From the NCBI GenBank assembly GCA_030144725.1, contig JASKMD010000003.1, positions 2,066,991 through 2,130,990 on the forward strand: a DNA stretch of 64,000 nucleotides. The letters are read 5' to 3'. Positions 51,703 to 61,730 of this stretch are shown here, piece after piece. A program made the translations under genes and the position numbers. The stretch's first letter is position 1, and the number at the start of each line of letters is the position of its first letter. This DNA comes from Haematococcus lacustris (taxonomy: Eukaryota > Chlorophyta > Chlorophyceae > Chlamydomonadales > Haematococcaceae). Below the pieces are notes generated by a model that worked only from the letters and a program-made list of their open reading frames with translations, was not told the origin of the DNA and made no database searches.

Positions 51703-51951
51703 TGTTGTGAATCATGCCCCGGTGCAGATCCTATCCTGCACCGGTGATAGGTCCAGCTGTCCAGCTTCTGAGTGACTCCGAGTGACAGTTGGTATTTAGC
51801 GTGGTGACAGGCTTGCGGTAGGCACCCTCGTCTGGTGTCTCGTCTGTCCCACGCTCTTCTACAGGTATGAGAGCCTGCCTCTGTGCCATGATCCAGGCTC
51901 TCGTTGTAATAACCCTCGTCTGGTGTCTCGTCTGTCCCACGCTCTTCTACA
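51703..51951 (+). repeat. 5' LTR of Copia-1 copy 2 (249 bp)
   Basis: TGTTGTGAATC…CTTCTACA. The terminal 40 nt (51912-51951) also occur at 51824-51863, where ACAG is followed by GTATGAG. Confidence 0.95.
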
Positions 51952-51964
51952 GGGTTATGGGCCC
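51952..51964 (+). promoter_or_regulatory. Primer binding site (initiator tRNA-Met anticodon arm)
   Basis: GGGTTATGGGCCC directly after the LTR is complementary to the anticodon stem-loop of initiator tRNA-Met; the following ACAGCAC continues the match imperfectly. It does not match a tRNA 3' CCA end, which would start TGG. Confidence 0.8.
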
Positions 51965-52049
51965 ACAGCACAACTGCTGTGCGTGGATCTAAAGACACCA
52001 CGACGTGCAACACGTAAGTTGCTTTAGGGTCAATCGCTGCCGCACTACT

Positions 52050-55000
52050 ATGTCGGCCAGCTCCAGCGCCAGCGTCAGTGGAGGTGCTCTCATTCCAGTC
52101 TTAGACAAGGACAACTATGCAATCTGGGTTATCAGGCTGCGGGGAATGCTGGAAGAGGCTGGGGTTTACTATGTGGTAGAGAATGGTCTCGCCACTGCAC
52201 CTCCAGCCCTTGCAAACGATGCTACCCCAGCGCAACATGCCGCCCATGCCTCTCAGCGCGCCAGAGTCGCAGCTGACAACACTGCCAATCTCAAAGCCCG
52301 CAACATTATCCTGCGTTATGTCAGCGATCAGCATGCTCGGGCAGTCTCCTCAGCTGCAACAGCGCAGGAAGCCTGGGAACAGCTAGCAGCCGAATTTGTG
52401 CAAGTCTCCATCGCACGACAGTCGCAGCTGCAGATGCAACTGTCGCAGCTACGCATGCAAGCAGATGAAACTGTGGCAGGCTTCTTTGCCAGAACCATGC
52501 TGCTGCGTGATGAGCTCACCTCAGCTGGCTGTCCTCCCTCTGATCACTCTCTCATGCTGGCAGTCCTCAATGCCATGCCTCCTGAATTCAAGATTGCCAT
52601 CCAGCTGCTCAGGTACCAGCTGACTGTTGGGAACGCCGACCTTGATGTGGTGAAGAAGGTACTCCTACAGTCTGAAGCTGATTACCTACAGGAGCAGTCC
52701 ACTCAATCCTCTCAGCCTGCTTCCACCCTCTGGAGCTCATCCTTCACCTACTCTAGGGGTAGGGGTCAGACGCCTCGGTACAGGGGCAGGGGCAGCTCTC
52801 CTGCAAGGGGGATCCTCAGGGGGGGCTACACAGCTGGTCGCGGGGGGGTCATTCCTACTGCTTCCAGGCCAGTCTCCTCTCAGCAGCAGGGCAGATCCTC
52901 TCGGCCTGTCTGCCAGTACTGCAACTACCCTGGTCACGTCCTGTCTGAGTGCCGCAGATATGCACGCGACCATGGGAGCTTCGCCAGACCAGCTAGCCCC
53001 AGCCTGGCTCAGGCTCAGCTGAGCCCCAACAGGCCTCGAGGCAACAGCCCCAGCAGGGGCAGGGGGGATGGTGCAGGCGGCAGGAGCGCAGACTCAGCAG
53101 GCAGCAGCATGCAGCAACAGCCAGATGCTGAGCAGGCAAATGTCCTGTACATGGTCAGAACTAACCAATTCCCTAAGCTGTCTCGCACTGAGCCAGTTGC
53201 CACTCCTCTGCCAGGGCATCTGGTCCCTGAGAACATGACTGATGAGGAGTTCCTGGACTTCTACGCCAGGCTGCCACGCTGGGTCATTGACTCAGGTGCC
53301 AACAGGCACATCATGCCCTGGCGCTCCTGTCTCTCTGACTACCACACCTTCGACCCCCCAATCCAGCTACAGCTGGGTGGCCAGGGGTCTTCCATCGATG
53401 TTCTGGGTGAGGGCACTACCTACCTTACCAACTCTGAGGGGGAGCAGTGGGCAATCACAGGTGTGCTCCATGCGCCAGCAGCTGCCTACTGCTATCTCTC
53501 TGTCTCTGAGCTCACTCGTGCTGGTGTGACACTCCGATTCCACGGTGATCACTGTGACCTGATTGGCCGGGGCAACCCACCTGAGTGGCAGATGACGATC
53601 AAGAAGGCCCCTCCTGGAATCTACCTCTGGCACATCAGGGCTGTGGCACAGGGCCACCATGTCATGGGCCACGGCAGTCAGGAGGATGATTCTCACCTGT
53701 ACGATCCTGACAACATCTACAATCCTGCTCCACATGCGCTCCACATGCAGCCCAACGAGCTTGATCCTCAGGTGTGGCATCAGCGCTGTGGACATGCCTC
53801 TTTCTCTGTCCTTACTCGCATGCAGCGGGAAGGGATGGTAAATGGGGTTCCAGTCAAACAGGCAGCATTCGCTGAGGCAGCTAGCAGCGCTGCCATATGT
53901 CCTGGCTGTGCCATGGGTAAACAGCACCGCCGTGTTCGCTTTGATCTCTCCACCAATGCTCCGCCTGTTACAGCAGCCCTGGGTCTCGTTCACATGGATG
54001 TCTGTGGCCCTATGCCTCATGCTGGCAGAGACGGCAGCCGTTACATTGCCACGTTCCTGGATGAGCACACTGGTCTCTCTGTCATTCAGCTGCTCACCAG
54101 CAAGGACCAAGTACCTACAGTCGTCCAACGTGTCATCACTGAACTTGAAACTCAATCAGGGCAGCGCTGCAAAGCACTCAGAACAGATAACGGCTCAGAG
54201 TACAGCAACAAGACCATGAGTGCCTGGTGCAGCAGCAAAGGCATCCAGCAGCAGTTCTCTGCCCCTTACTGCCCTGAACAGAACGGCAAAGCTGAGCGTC
54301 TCAACAGGACCATCATGCAGGCCACACGCAGCATGCTTCTAACAGCTCAGCTGCCTCCTGGTTTCTGGGTTGATGCTGCCCTCAAGGCTAACTATGTCAG
54401 AAACCTGCTGCCCATCACAGGGCAGCCTGTGACGCCCTGGGAGGCCTTCTACCATCGCAAGCCTAACCTCTCTGCTCTGCGTGTCTTTGGAGCCACTGCG
54501 TGGGTGTATGTCACACAGCCCAATCGCAACAAGCTGCAGCCTAAAGCTGTCAAGGGGATTTTCGTGGGCTACGCTGTGGGCACCAAGGCTTACAAGCTGT
54601 GGGTGAATGGCAGGCTGGTTATCAGCAAGGACGTGCAGATTGATGAGACAGCTGTTCTAATCCACCATCGCAGCATGCAGCTGCCTGTGCAATCACCTGT
54701 GACCAATGTGCCTGTCTCAGCACCAGCAGCTGCAGCACCTGCATCTGCAGCTCCATCTCCTCCCTCTCAGCTGCCTTCACCTGCAACACCTCCATCTCCC
54801 CCACCACCGCCCTTGCCTCCGACGCCTCAATCTCCACAAACGCCTGCCTCCCCGCAGCAACAGCAGCTACAGCCTCAGCAGCAATCGCCTCAGCCGTTGG
54901 GCCAAAGCAGTCCCTCCCCCAGCAGACACAGCGCAAGAGCTGCTGGGGGGGAGGCAAGCAGCAGCACCAGCTCTTCCGCTGCCATAGGCAGTGGGAGTGA

Positions 55001-55511
55001 AGCAGCAAGCAGCAGCAATGGGGGGAGCGACAACAGCGCACCTGGATTGTCACCAAGGGGATGGCCCAGGTACAGTGGGAGCCCCAACAGAGGCTCAGTG
55101 GGAGTCAATCACTTCCCTGGCATTGGCAGATTCAAATTCCCTGGTCTACGACCAATGCCCCTAGCAGCTGCAGGACCAGTTGTCTCACCTCCTGCACATG
55201 CCAATCCAGCTCCTGCCTTGGTAGCACCTGAGACCCCTTTACCTGCTGCCTCAAGAATGCCTGATGCACCCCGTCGCAATCCAGCTCGGTCAAGGCAGCC
55301 GCCAGAAAGGTTCAGGCAGCCTGAGCTGGGTTCCATGACTGTCAGTGACACGCCATCCAGTGACACACCCACTGTACTTGAGGCCCTGTCAGGACCACAG
55401 GCAGACTACTGGCGTGAGGCTATGCACACTGAGCTTGCTTCTTTGCATGCTAATGGCACATGGACTCTGGTTGAAAGGCCACCTGGTGCACGAGTGCTGC
55501 CCACTAAATGA
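52050..55511 (+). CDS. Copia-1 Gag-protease-integrase polyprotein up to TGA
   Basis: The first ATG of the open frame (52050) gives MSASSSASVSGG. Gag has a UBN2-type domain (DKDNYAIWVIRLRGML … EAWEQLAAEF) and a CCHC knuckle CQYCNYPGHVLSEC near residue 290. The protease motif WVIDSGANRHIM is near residue 410. Integrase: HQRCGHASFSV … CPGCAMGKQH, then D in HMDVCG (about 650), D in RTDNGSEY (about 712) and E in NGKAERLNR (about 748). A Pro/Ser/Gln-rich linker leads to the RT entry. Translation ends at TGA 55509-55511 in place of the Trp found in Copia-2. The frame continues immediately after, so a single full-length polyprotein is likely ancestral. Confidence 0.92.
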   Translation: MSASSSASVSGGALIPVLDKDNYAIWVIRLRGMLEEAGVYYVVENGLATAPPALANDATPAQHAAHASQRARVAADNTANLKARNIILRYVSDQHARAVSSAATAQEAWEQLAAEFVQVSIARQSQLQMQLSQLRMQADETVAGFFARTMLLRDELTSAGCPPSDHSLMLAVLNAMPPEFKIAIQLLRYQLTVGNADLDVVKKVLLQSEADYLQEQSTQSSQPASTLWSSSFTYSRGRGQTPRYRGRGSSPARGILRGGYTAGRGGVIPTASRPVSSQQQGRSSRPVCQYCNYPGHVLSECRRYARDHGSFARPASPSLAQAQLSPNRPRGNSPSRGRGDGAGGRSADSAGSSMQQQPDAEQANVLYMVRTNQFPKLSRTEPVATPLPGHLVPENMTDEEFLDFYARLPRWVIDSGANRHIMPWRSCLSDYHTFDPPIQLQLGGQGSSIDVLGEGTTYLTNSEGEQWAITGVLHAPAAAYCYLSVSELTRAGVTLRFHGDHCDLIGRGNPPEWQMTIKKAPPGIYLWHIRAVAQGHHVMGHGSQEDDSHLYDPDNIYNPAPHALHMQPNELDPQVWHQRCGHASFSVLTRMQREGMVNGVPVKQAAFAEAASSAAICPGCAMGKQHRRVRFDLSTNAPPVTAALGLVHMDVCGPMPHAGRDGSRYIATFLDEHTGLSVIQLLTSKDQVPTVVQRVITELETQSGQRCKALRTDNGSEYSNKTMSAWCSSKGIQQQFSAPYCPEQNGKAERLNRTIMQATRSMLLTAQLPPGFWVDAALKANYVRNLLPITGQPVTPWEAFYHRKPNLSALRVFGATAWVYVTQPNRNKLQPKAVKGIFVGYAVGTKAYKLWVNGRLVISKDVQIDETAVLIHHRSMQLPVQSPVTNVPVSAPAAAAPASAAPSPPSQLPSPATPPSPPPPPLPPTPQSPQTPASPQQQQLQPQQQSPQPLGQSSPSPSRHSARAAGGEASSSTSSSAAIGSGSEAASSSNGGSDNSAPGLSPRGWPRYSGSPNRGSVGVNHFPGIGRFKFPGLRPMPLAAAGPVVSPPAHANPAPALVAPETPLPAASRMPDAPRRNPARSRQPPERFRQPELGSMTVSDTPSSDTPTVLEALSGPQADYWREAMHTELASLHANGTWTLVERPPGARVLPTK

Positions 55512-56906
55512 GTGCTAAAGATTAAGCGTGATGCCACAGGAGCCATTGAGAAGTTCAAGGCCCGATTGGTGGCAAAGGGCTTTATGCAAGTGTCAGGTGT
55601 GGATGTGGGTGATGTGTATGCACCTGTGAGCAAGCACACCACCCTGCGAGCTCTGCTGGCACTGGCAGCTGCACGGGACATGGAGGTACATCAGATTGAT
55701 GTTGAGGCTGCCTTTCTGAATGGCACGCTGCAGCCTGACGAAGTCATTCACATTCAGGAGCCAGAGGGGTTTGAAGAGGGCAGCCGTAACACTGTGTGCA
55801 GGCTGCAAAAGGCTCTGTATGGGCTAAGGCAGGCACCTCGTGCATGGCATGCTAAGCTGAAGCAGGAACTTGAGGGCATGGGGTTTTGTGTCTCTGAGTC
55901 TGATCCTGCTCTGTTCATGCTGCCACGGCCATCTGGCACTGTTTATCTCCTTGTGTATGTAGACGATTGCTTGCTGTGCACAGAAAAGGGCGACTTTGAC
56001 AGTCTGGACTTTGTCAAGCAGCGCCTGTCCTCTGTTTTTGGCATCAAGGACCTGGGTCAGACCAGGTGGTTCTTGGGCATGCAGATCAGCAGGAACAGGG
56101 CACAGGGCACACTGCAGCTTGACCAGCAGCAGTACATCAAAGAGCTACTCAGCACCTACAGCATGACTGAGGCACACAGCAAGGCAGTACCAATGGCACC
56201 AGGCACCAAGCTAGTTAAGGAGGGTGATGCCTTGGACACTGTGCACCACAGCTACAGTGCCCTGGTAGGTAGTCTGCTCTATCTGTCATGCTGCACAAGG
56301 CCTGATATTGCCTACGCAGTGGGAGCACTGGCACGGCATATGGCAGCACCAACACAGCAGCACTGGACAGCAGCCAAGGCAGTGCTCAGCTATCTCAAGA
56401 GCACAGCCAGCCAGGGGTTGGTTTTTGGGGGCAATGACAGCTTGCAAGGGTACTGTGATGCTGACTATGCAGGAGACAAAGACACTGCACGTAGCACCAC
56501 TGGGTATGTATTCACTCTGCATGGTGCAGCCATCTCCTGGTCAAGCAGGCTGCAGCCCACCGTAGCCATGTCCACTGCAGAGGCAGAATACATGGCCGCA
56601 TCAGGAGCTGTCAAGGAAGCAGTGTGGCTGAGGAAGCTCATGCAGAACCTAGGTTTGCCTGGCACATGTGTTAACATCATGTGTGACAACCAGGCTGCCT
56701 TGCAACTGCTGAACAACCCTATGGCCTCAGCACGATCCAAGCACATCAGCGTTCATCACCACTTTGCCAGGGAGCGAGCAGCTCGAGGGGAGGTAATGTT
56801 CACCTACTGCAGCACATCAGAGATGGTGGCAGATGTCATGACCAAGCCTCTGGCAGCAGTAAAGCTCGGGTATGCCAAAGAGGGCTGCGGGATCAGCAGC
56901 ATGTAG
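55512..56906 (+). CDS. Copia-1 RT-RNase H region after the TGA
   Basis: 464 codons in the same frame as the upstream polyprotein. RT blocks are KARLVAKGF, IDVEAAFLNG, ALYGLRQAPRAW and YVDD; RNase H residues lie in CDADYAGD, STAEAEYMA and CDNQAAL; the end is ADVMTKPL near TAG 56904-56906. It has no ATG at its start, so it depends on the upstream frame or on readthrough. It differs from copy 1 by a handful of substitutions (for example Gln to Glu before PEGFEEG). Confidence 0.9.
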   Translation: MLKIKRDATGAIEKFKARLVAKGFMQVSGVDVGDVYAPVSKHTTLRALLALAAARDMEVHQIDVEAAFLNGTLQPDEVIHIQEPEGFEEGSRNTVCRLQKALYGLRQAPRAWHAKLKQELEGMGFCVSESDPALFMLPRPSGTVYLLVYVDDCLLCTEKGDFDSLDFVKQRLSSVFGIKDLGQTRWFLGMQISRNRAQGTLQLDQQQYIKELLSTYSMTEAHSKAVPMAPGTKLVKEGDALDTVHHSYSALVGSLLYLSCCTRPDIAYAVGALARHMAAPTQQHWTAAKAVLSYLKSTASQGLVFGGNDSLQGYCDADYAGDKDTARSTTGYVFTLHGAAISWSSRLQPTVAMSTAEAEYMAASGAVKEAVWLRKLMQNLGLPGTCVNIMCDNQAALQLLNNPMASARSKHISVHHHFARERAARGEVMFTYCSTSEMVADVMTKPLAAVKLGYAKEGCGISSM

Positions 56907-57054
56907 ACAGACACAGGCATGAATGCCTGAAACAGTCTGTCTGTATCTAGCCTGCTATAAGCACGGACTGGTTTGTGGTGTTGAGCAAGCACAGGCCTGT
57001 ATGCCTGAAACAGCTAAAAGTTGAAGCTGTTTGCGTCTCAGTAGCTGTACACCT

Positions 57055-57063
57055 GAGTGGGAG
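57055..57063 (+). promoter_or_regulatory. Polypurine tract of Copia-1 copy 2
   Basis: GAGTGGGAG directly before the 3' LTR start. Confidence 0.75.
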
Positions 57064-57312
57064 TGTTGTGAATCATGCCCCGGTGCAGATCCTATCCTGC
57101 ACCGGTGATAGGTCCAGCTGTCCAGCTTCTGAGTGACTCCGAGTGACAGTTGGTATTTAGCGTGGTGACAGGCTTGCGGTAGGCACCCTCGTCTGGTGTC
57201 TCGTCTGTCCCACGCTCTTCTACAGGTATGAGAGCCTGCCTCTGTGCCATGATCCAGGCTCTCGTTGTAATAACCCTCGTCTGGTGTCTCGTCTGTCCCA
57301 CGCTCTTCTACA
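57064..57312 (+). repeat. 3' LTR of Copia-1 copy 2 (249 bp)
   Basis: Matches 51703-51951 and is followed by GGTTT. Confidence 0.95.
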
Positions 57313-57317
57313 GGTTT

Positions 57318-57511
57318 GCCCCATACTGCTTCCTACAGGTGGTGGAAGCACTCGCAGAAAAGATCGCATTATAGGTGCCACCTAAGGGTACTTTTTTTTT
57401 TGATGGAAGGCTGCAGTTGCTCATAAGCAAGCCAACGCTGTTGAAAAAAAAAATCAACTCCAAGTGGCTGGCGAGATTCGAGCGTTGGCCTGTCGTGCCG
57501 TTTTGAGAGGC
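57318..57511. other. Spacer with poly-T and poly-A runs
   Basis: T10 near 57391-57400 and A10 near 57445-57454 flank about 45 bp. No gene. CACTCGCAGAAAAGATCGC at 57349 is only weakly similar to the CACTCACGATAAA terminus. Confidence 0.4.
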
Positions 57512-57608
57512 AACCAGTACTGGTTGAGGTCCAGTACTGGTTGCTAACCAGTACTGGACCTCAACCAGTACTGGTTGGCATCCAGTACTGGTTGCCATCC
57601 AGTACTGG
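57512..57608. repeat. Six-copy CCAGTACTGG array with a 29-bp inverted repeat
   Basis: Palindromes CCAGTACTGG with 6-8 nt spacers. 57512-57540 and 57548-57576 are perfect reverse complements around a 7-nt loop (TTGCTAA). Confidence 0.92.
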
Positions 57609-58251
57609 TTGTCTGCTTTGGCAGAGTTAGGGCATGGAGATATCAAAGTTTCCGCGTATCACATTCAAGCCTTCCCAATAGTACTACTTGCATCGCTGGT
57701 CTTAGCGCTTCGCTGGAAGCTCCCCAACGGCTGTCTACGTCGATGTGCGAAGTGCGATGTCCAGTCGATGTGCGCTACAATGTGCGCTTGTGATGGGTTG
57801 ACAACTCTCAATACTGCCTAGTCTTTCTGACGTGCGATGTCTAGTCGATGTGCGCTATCATGTGCGCTTGTAATGGGTTAACATCTCTCTATAATGTCAA
57901 GTCCTATGGATGAAGCGAGTATGCTTACAGACAATTGGATGATAGCTGAAGGGTAGGGCTAAGGACTGAGGTCAGGGCTGGGAGCCTTGGTTAGGTACTG
58001 TATAGGCACCGAGGACAACACGCTGTAACACATTGCATGTGCTATCACTCACTAAGCAATGTCATTGAGATTACTATGTACGTGTGTTTGTTATCACTGT
58101 CACTAACATTACATAGTACACTGTTTCGCATGCTATGCAGTATGCTATGTAGCATCAACCTCATTCAACACTCCATCCGTCCTCTATCTCATTCCCTTAT
58201 AATGCAAGGCGACCTCAATGTGATATTCCAGCGACCAGTGGCTGGCTGTGA
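57609..58251. other. Single-copy spacer between palindrome arrays
   Basis: Contains a duplicated GATGTCCAGTCGATGTGCGC/GATGTCTAGTCGATGTGCGC segment (57758 and 57837). No convincing gene; a 70-codon frame at 57609-57821 is unsupported. Confidence 0.45.
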
Positions 58252-60490
58252 CCAGTACTGGCTGGCTGGCTGTGACCAGTACTGGCTGGCTGACCAGTAC
58301 TGGCTGGCTGGCTGTGACCAGTACTGGCTGGCTGACCAGTACTGGCTGGCTGGCTGTGACCAGTACTGGCTGGCTGGCTGTGACGAGTACTGGCTGGCTG
58401 GCTGTGACCAATACTGGTGGGCTGACCAGTACTGGCTGGCTGACCAGTACTGGCTGGCTGACCAGTACTGGCTGGCTGGCTGTGACCAGTACTGGCTGGC
58501 TGACCAGTACTGGCTGGCTGGCTGTGACCAGTACTGGTTGGCTGACCAGTACTGGCTGGCTGGCTGTGACCAGTACTGGCTGGCTGTGACCAGTACTGGC
58601 TGGCTGACCAGTACTGGCTGGCTGGCTGTGACCAGTACTGGCTGGCTGACCAGTACTGGCTGGCTGGCTGTGACCAGTACTGGCTGGCTGACCAGTACTG
58701 GCTGGCTGGCTGTGACCAGTACTGGCTGGCTGGCTGTGACCAGTACTGGCTGGCTGGCTGTGACCAGTACTGGTGGCTGACCAGTACTGGCTGGCTGATC
58801 AGTACTGGCTGGCTGACCAGTACTGGCTGGCTGGCTGTGACCAGTACTGGCTGGCTGTGACCAGTACTGGCTGGCTGACCAGTACTGGCTGGCTGGCTGT
58901 GACCAGTACTGGCTGGCTGTGACCAGTACTGGTTATCTGACCAGTACTGGCTGGCTGGCTGTGACCAGTACTGGCTGACTGACCAGTACTGGCTGGCTGG
59001 CTGTGACCAGTACTGGCTGGCTGTGACCAGTACTGGCTGGCTGACCAATACTAGCTGGCTGGCTGTGACCAGTACTGGCTGGCTGACCAGTACTGGCTGG
59101 CTGGCTGTGACCAGTACTGGTTGGCTGACCAGTACTGGCTGGCTGGCTGTGACCAGTACTGGTTGGCTGACCAGTACTGGCTGGCTGGCTGTGACCAGTA
59201 CTGGCTGGCTGACCAGTACTGGCTGGCTGGTTGTGACCAGTACTGGCTGGCTGTGACCAGTACTGGCTGGCTATGACCAGTACTGGCTGGCTGGCTGTGA
59301 CCAGTACTGGATGGCTGACCAGTACTGGCTGGCTGGCTGTGACCAGTACTGGCTGGCTGACCAGTACTGGCTGGCTGACCAGTACTGGCTGGCTGACCAG
59401 TACTGGCTGGCTGACCAGTACTGGCTGGCTGGCTGTGACCAGTACTGGTTGGCTGACCAGTACTGGCTGGCTGGCTGTGACCAGTACTGGTTGGCTGACC
59501 AGTACTGGCTGGCTGACCAGTACTGGCTGGCTGGCTGTGACCAGTACTGGATGGCTGACCAGTACTGGCTGGCTGGCTGTGACCAGTACTGGCTGGCTGA
59601 CCAGTACTGGCTGGCTGACCAGTACCGGCTGGCTGACCAGTACTGGCTGGCTGACCAGTACTGGCTGGCTGGCTGTGACCAGTACTGGTTGGCTGACCAG
59701 TACTGGCTGGCTGGCTGTGACCAGTACTGGTTGGCTGACCAGTACTGGCTGGCTGACCAGTACTGGCTGGCTGGCTGTGACCAGTACTGGCTGGCTGACC
59801 AGTACTGGCTGGCTGGCTGTGACCAGTACTGGCTGGCTGACCAGTACTGGCTGGCTGGCTGTGACCAGTACTGGTTGGCTGACCAGTACTGGCTGGCTGG
59901 CTGTGACTAGTACTGGCTGGCTGGCCAGTACTGGCTGGCTGACCAGTACTGGCTGGCTGACCAGTACTGGCTGGCTGGCTGTGACCAGTTTTGGCTGGCT
60001 GTGACCAGTACTGGCTGGCTGACCAGTACTGGCTGGCTGGCTGTGACCAGTACTGGCTGGCTGACCAGTACTGGCTGGCTGGCTGTGACCAGTACTGGCT
60101 GGCTGGCTGTGACCAGTACTGGCTGGCTGGCTGTGACCAGTACTGGTTGGCTGACCAGTACTGGCTGGCTGACCAGTACTGGCTGGCTGACCAGTACTGG
60201 CTGGCTGGCTGTGACCAGTACTGGCTGGCTGACCAGTACTGGCTGGCTGGCTGTGACCAGTACTGGCTGGCTGACCAGTACTGGCTGGCTGGCTGTGACC
60301 AGTACTGGTTGGCTGACCAGTACTGGCTGGCTGGCTGTGACCAGTACTGGCTGGCTGGCCAGTACTGGCTGGCTGACCAGTACTGGCTGGCTGACCAGTA
60401 CTGGCTGGCTGGCTGTGACCAGTTTTGGCTGGCTGTGACCAGTACTGGCTGGCTGACCAGTACTGGCTGGCTGGCTGTGACCAGTACTGG
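58252..60490. repeat. Long CCAGTACTGG array, roughly 105-110 copies
   Basis: Ten-base palindromes separated by three main spacers: CTGGCTGA (8 nt), CTGGCTGTGA (10 nt) and CTGGCTGGCTGTGA (14 nt). Rare variants mark duplicated blocks: GGATGGCTGACC at 59309 and 59549 (offset 240) and CCAGTTTTGG at 59985 and 60419. Long Trp/Leu/Tyr or Gln/Pro/Ser frames on both strands come from the repeat, not from genes. Confidence 0.95.
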
Positions 60491-60673
60491 CTGGGGCAGA
60501 AACAGCAGGGGGGCAGGGGGGCAGGGGGGCTGCAGCAGCAGACAGTAGGCAGCAGATAGTAGGCGCAACCAGCGCTGGTGCCCCCCCATTCAGCAGCAGG
60601 GTTACAGCAGCAGCAGCAGTAGCGGGGCAGTAACAGCAGTAGGGGGGCATCATCAGCAGCAGGGGGGCAGGGG

Positions 60674-60726
<53 letters not shown>

Positions 60727-60815
60727 TAGGGGGTCAGGGGGGCTGCAGCAGCAAGGGGTCAGGGGGGCTGCAGCAGCAGGGGGGCAGGGGGGCTGCAGCA
60801 GCAGGGGAGGTGACC
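60491..60815. repeat. CAG/GGGGGCAG tract
   Basis: Blocks of CAGCAG separated by GGGGGGCAG, with (CAG)n at 60676-60722. Reverse complement of the compound CTG/CCCCCC tract at 3969-4950. Confidence 0.85.
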
Positions 60816-61730
60816 CATCAGACCTGCAACCAAGGGGCGTGCACATGAGGTAGGGTGACCAGGTTGGGCACTCTGTTAGCTATCACCGTGGCCTCACCTT
60901 TGTGGTCCTCCTGGCCTCCTACCTGCTCACACCAGGCAACATATCCCATGCGCCAGTGGGGTGGGGCTGCGGTGGGGTGTGTAGTAGGGTGAAGGGAAGG
61001 GAAGGTGGGATGAGGTGGGGGCTGCGATGCCACGTCAATCGTAGGGTGGGAGAGGGGAAGGGTAGGCTTGACAAGCATGGGAGAGAGGGAGAGGGGGAAG
61101 GGAGGGGGTGGGGGTGGTGGTGGTGGTGGCAAGAGGGTGGATGGGGTGGGCTTTCTCTTGGCTGCTGGGATGTCAGGGGAGAGGTGATGGGGAGGGGGGA
61201 AATGGGGGTGGGGAGAGGTGGATGTGGAGGGACGACAAGCTGGGCGATGGTGGTGGGCGTGGGAAAGGGGAGGAAAAGGGGAAGGGTGCGACGATCAACC
61301 CTGCAGCGGGACAAGGGGCATGCTAGCGGTTAGTGTAGGTACAGGGTGCCACATACATGCACTCACCTTTTGCTGGAAGGGGGTGTAAATGCGTGTAGGT
61401 GGTGAGGGTGAGGAGGCGGAGGGGGGGGAAGGCTGCTGCTGTTGACAGGTAACGGAGGGGGTAATGGGACCCAGAAGGGGACGGGATGATAGAGAAGGGA
61501 AGGGGGGGTCCATGGGGAGGGCGAGAGAAGTGGGGAAGAAGGGAGGGAGGGCATTGATAGTCTCAGGTGTAGGCGCACAAGACCTGCAGCAACAGTGTGA
61601 CGATTTGTCAACGGAAGCAAACATGGGACATGGGTACTGGATGCACTCACCAATAAAGTAGGGAGATAGTAGAGCTGGCAGATGGAGGGGCAGGTGTAGC
61701 AGCCATCCATTACAACACACCATTCTTTGT
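60816..61730 (-). other. Minus-strand CT-rich block with three intron-like modules
   Basis: Inverted counterpart of 2330-3190. Minus-strand intron-like segments: about 61650-61583 (GTGAGTGCAT…CTGCAG), 61368-61301 (GTGAGTGCAT…CTGCAG) and 60898-60825 (GTGAGGCCAC…GGTTGCAG). The exon-like HWRMGYVAWCEQVGGQEDHK block precedes the last one. Order and spacing match the left copy. Confidence 0.5.

Larger units (their letters stand above)
51703..57312 (+). mobile_element. Copia-1 copy 2, structurally complete (5610 bp)
   Basis: 249-bp LTRs at both ends, TSD GGTTT at 51698-51702 and 57313-57317, primer site, PPT, and Gag-protease-integrase-RT-RNase H in Ty1/copia order. The LTRs appear almost identical, implying recent insertion. 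The only visible defect is TGA at 55509-55511, shared with copy 1. Confidence 0.95.

Noticed and set aside
57349..57367. Left terminus of the CCAGTACTGG element
   Set aside because: CACTCGCAG resembles the other termini only loosely; no inverted partner or TSD was found in the window.
58933..60846. 637-codon Ser/Gln/Pro/Thr minus-strand frame
   Set aside because: Product of the CCAGTACTGG array; frames are open on both strands for the same reason.
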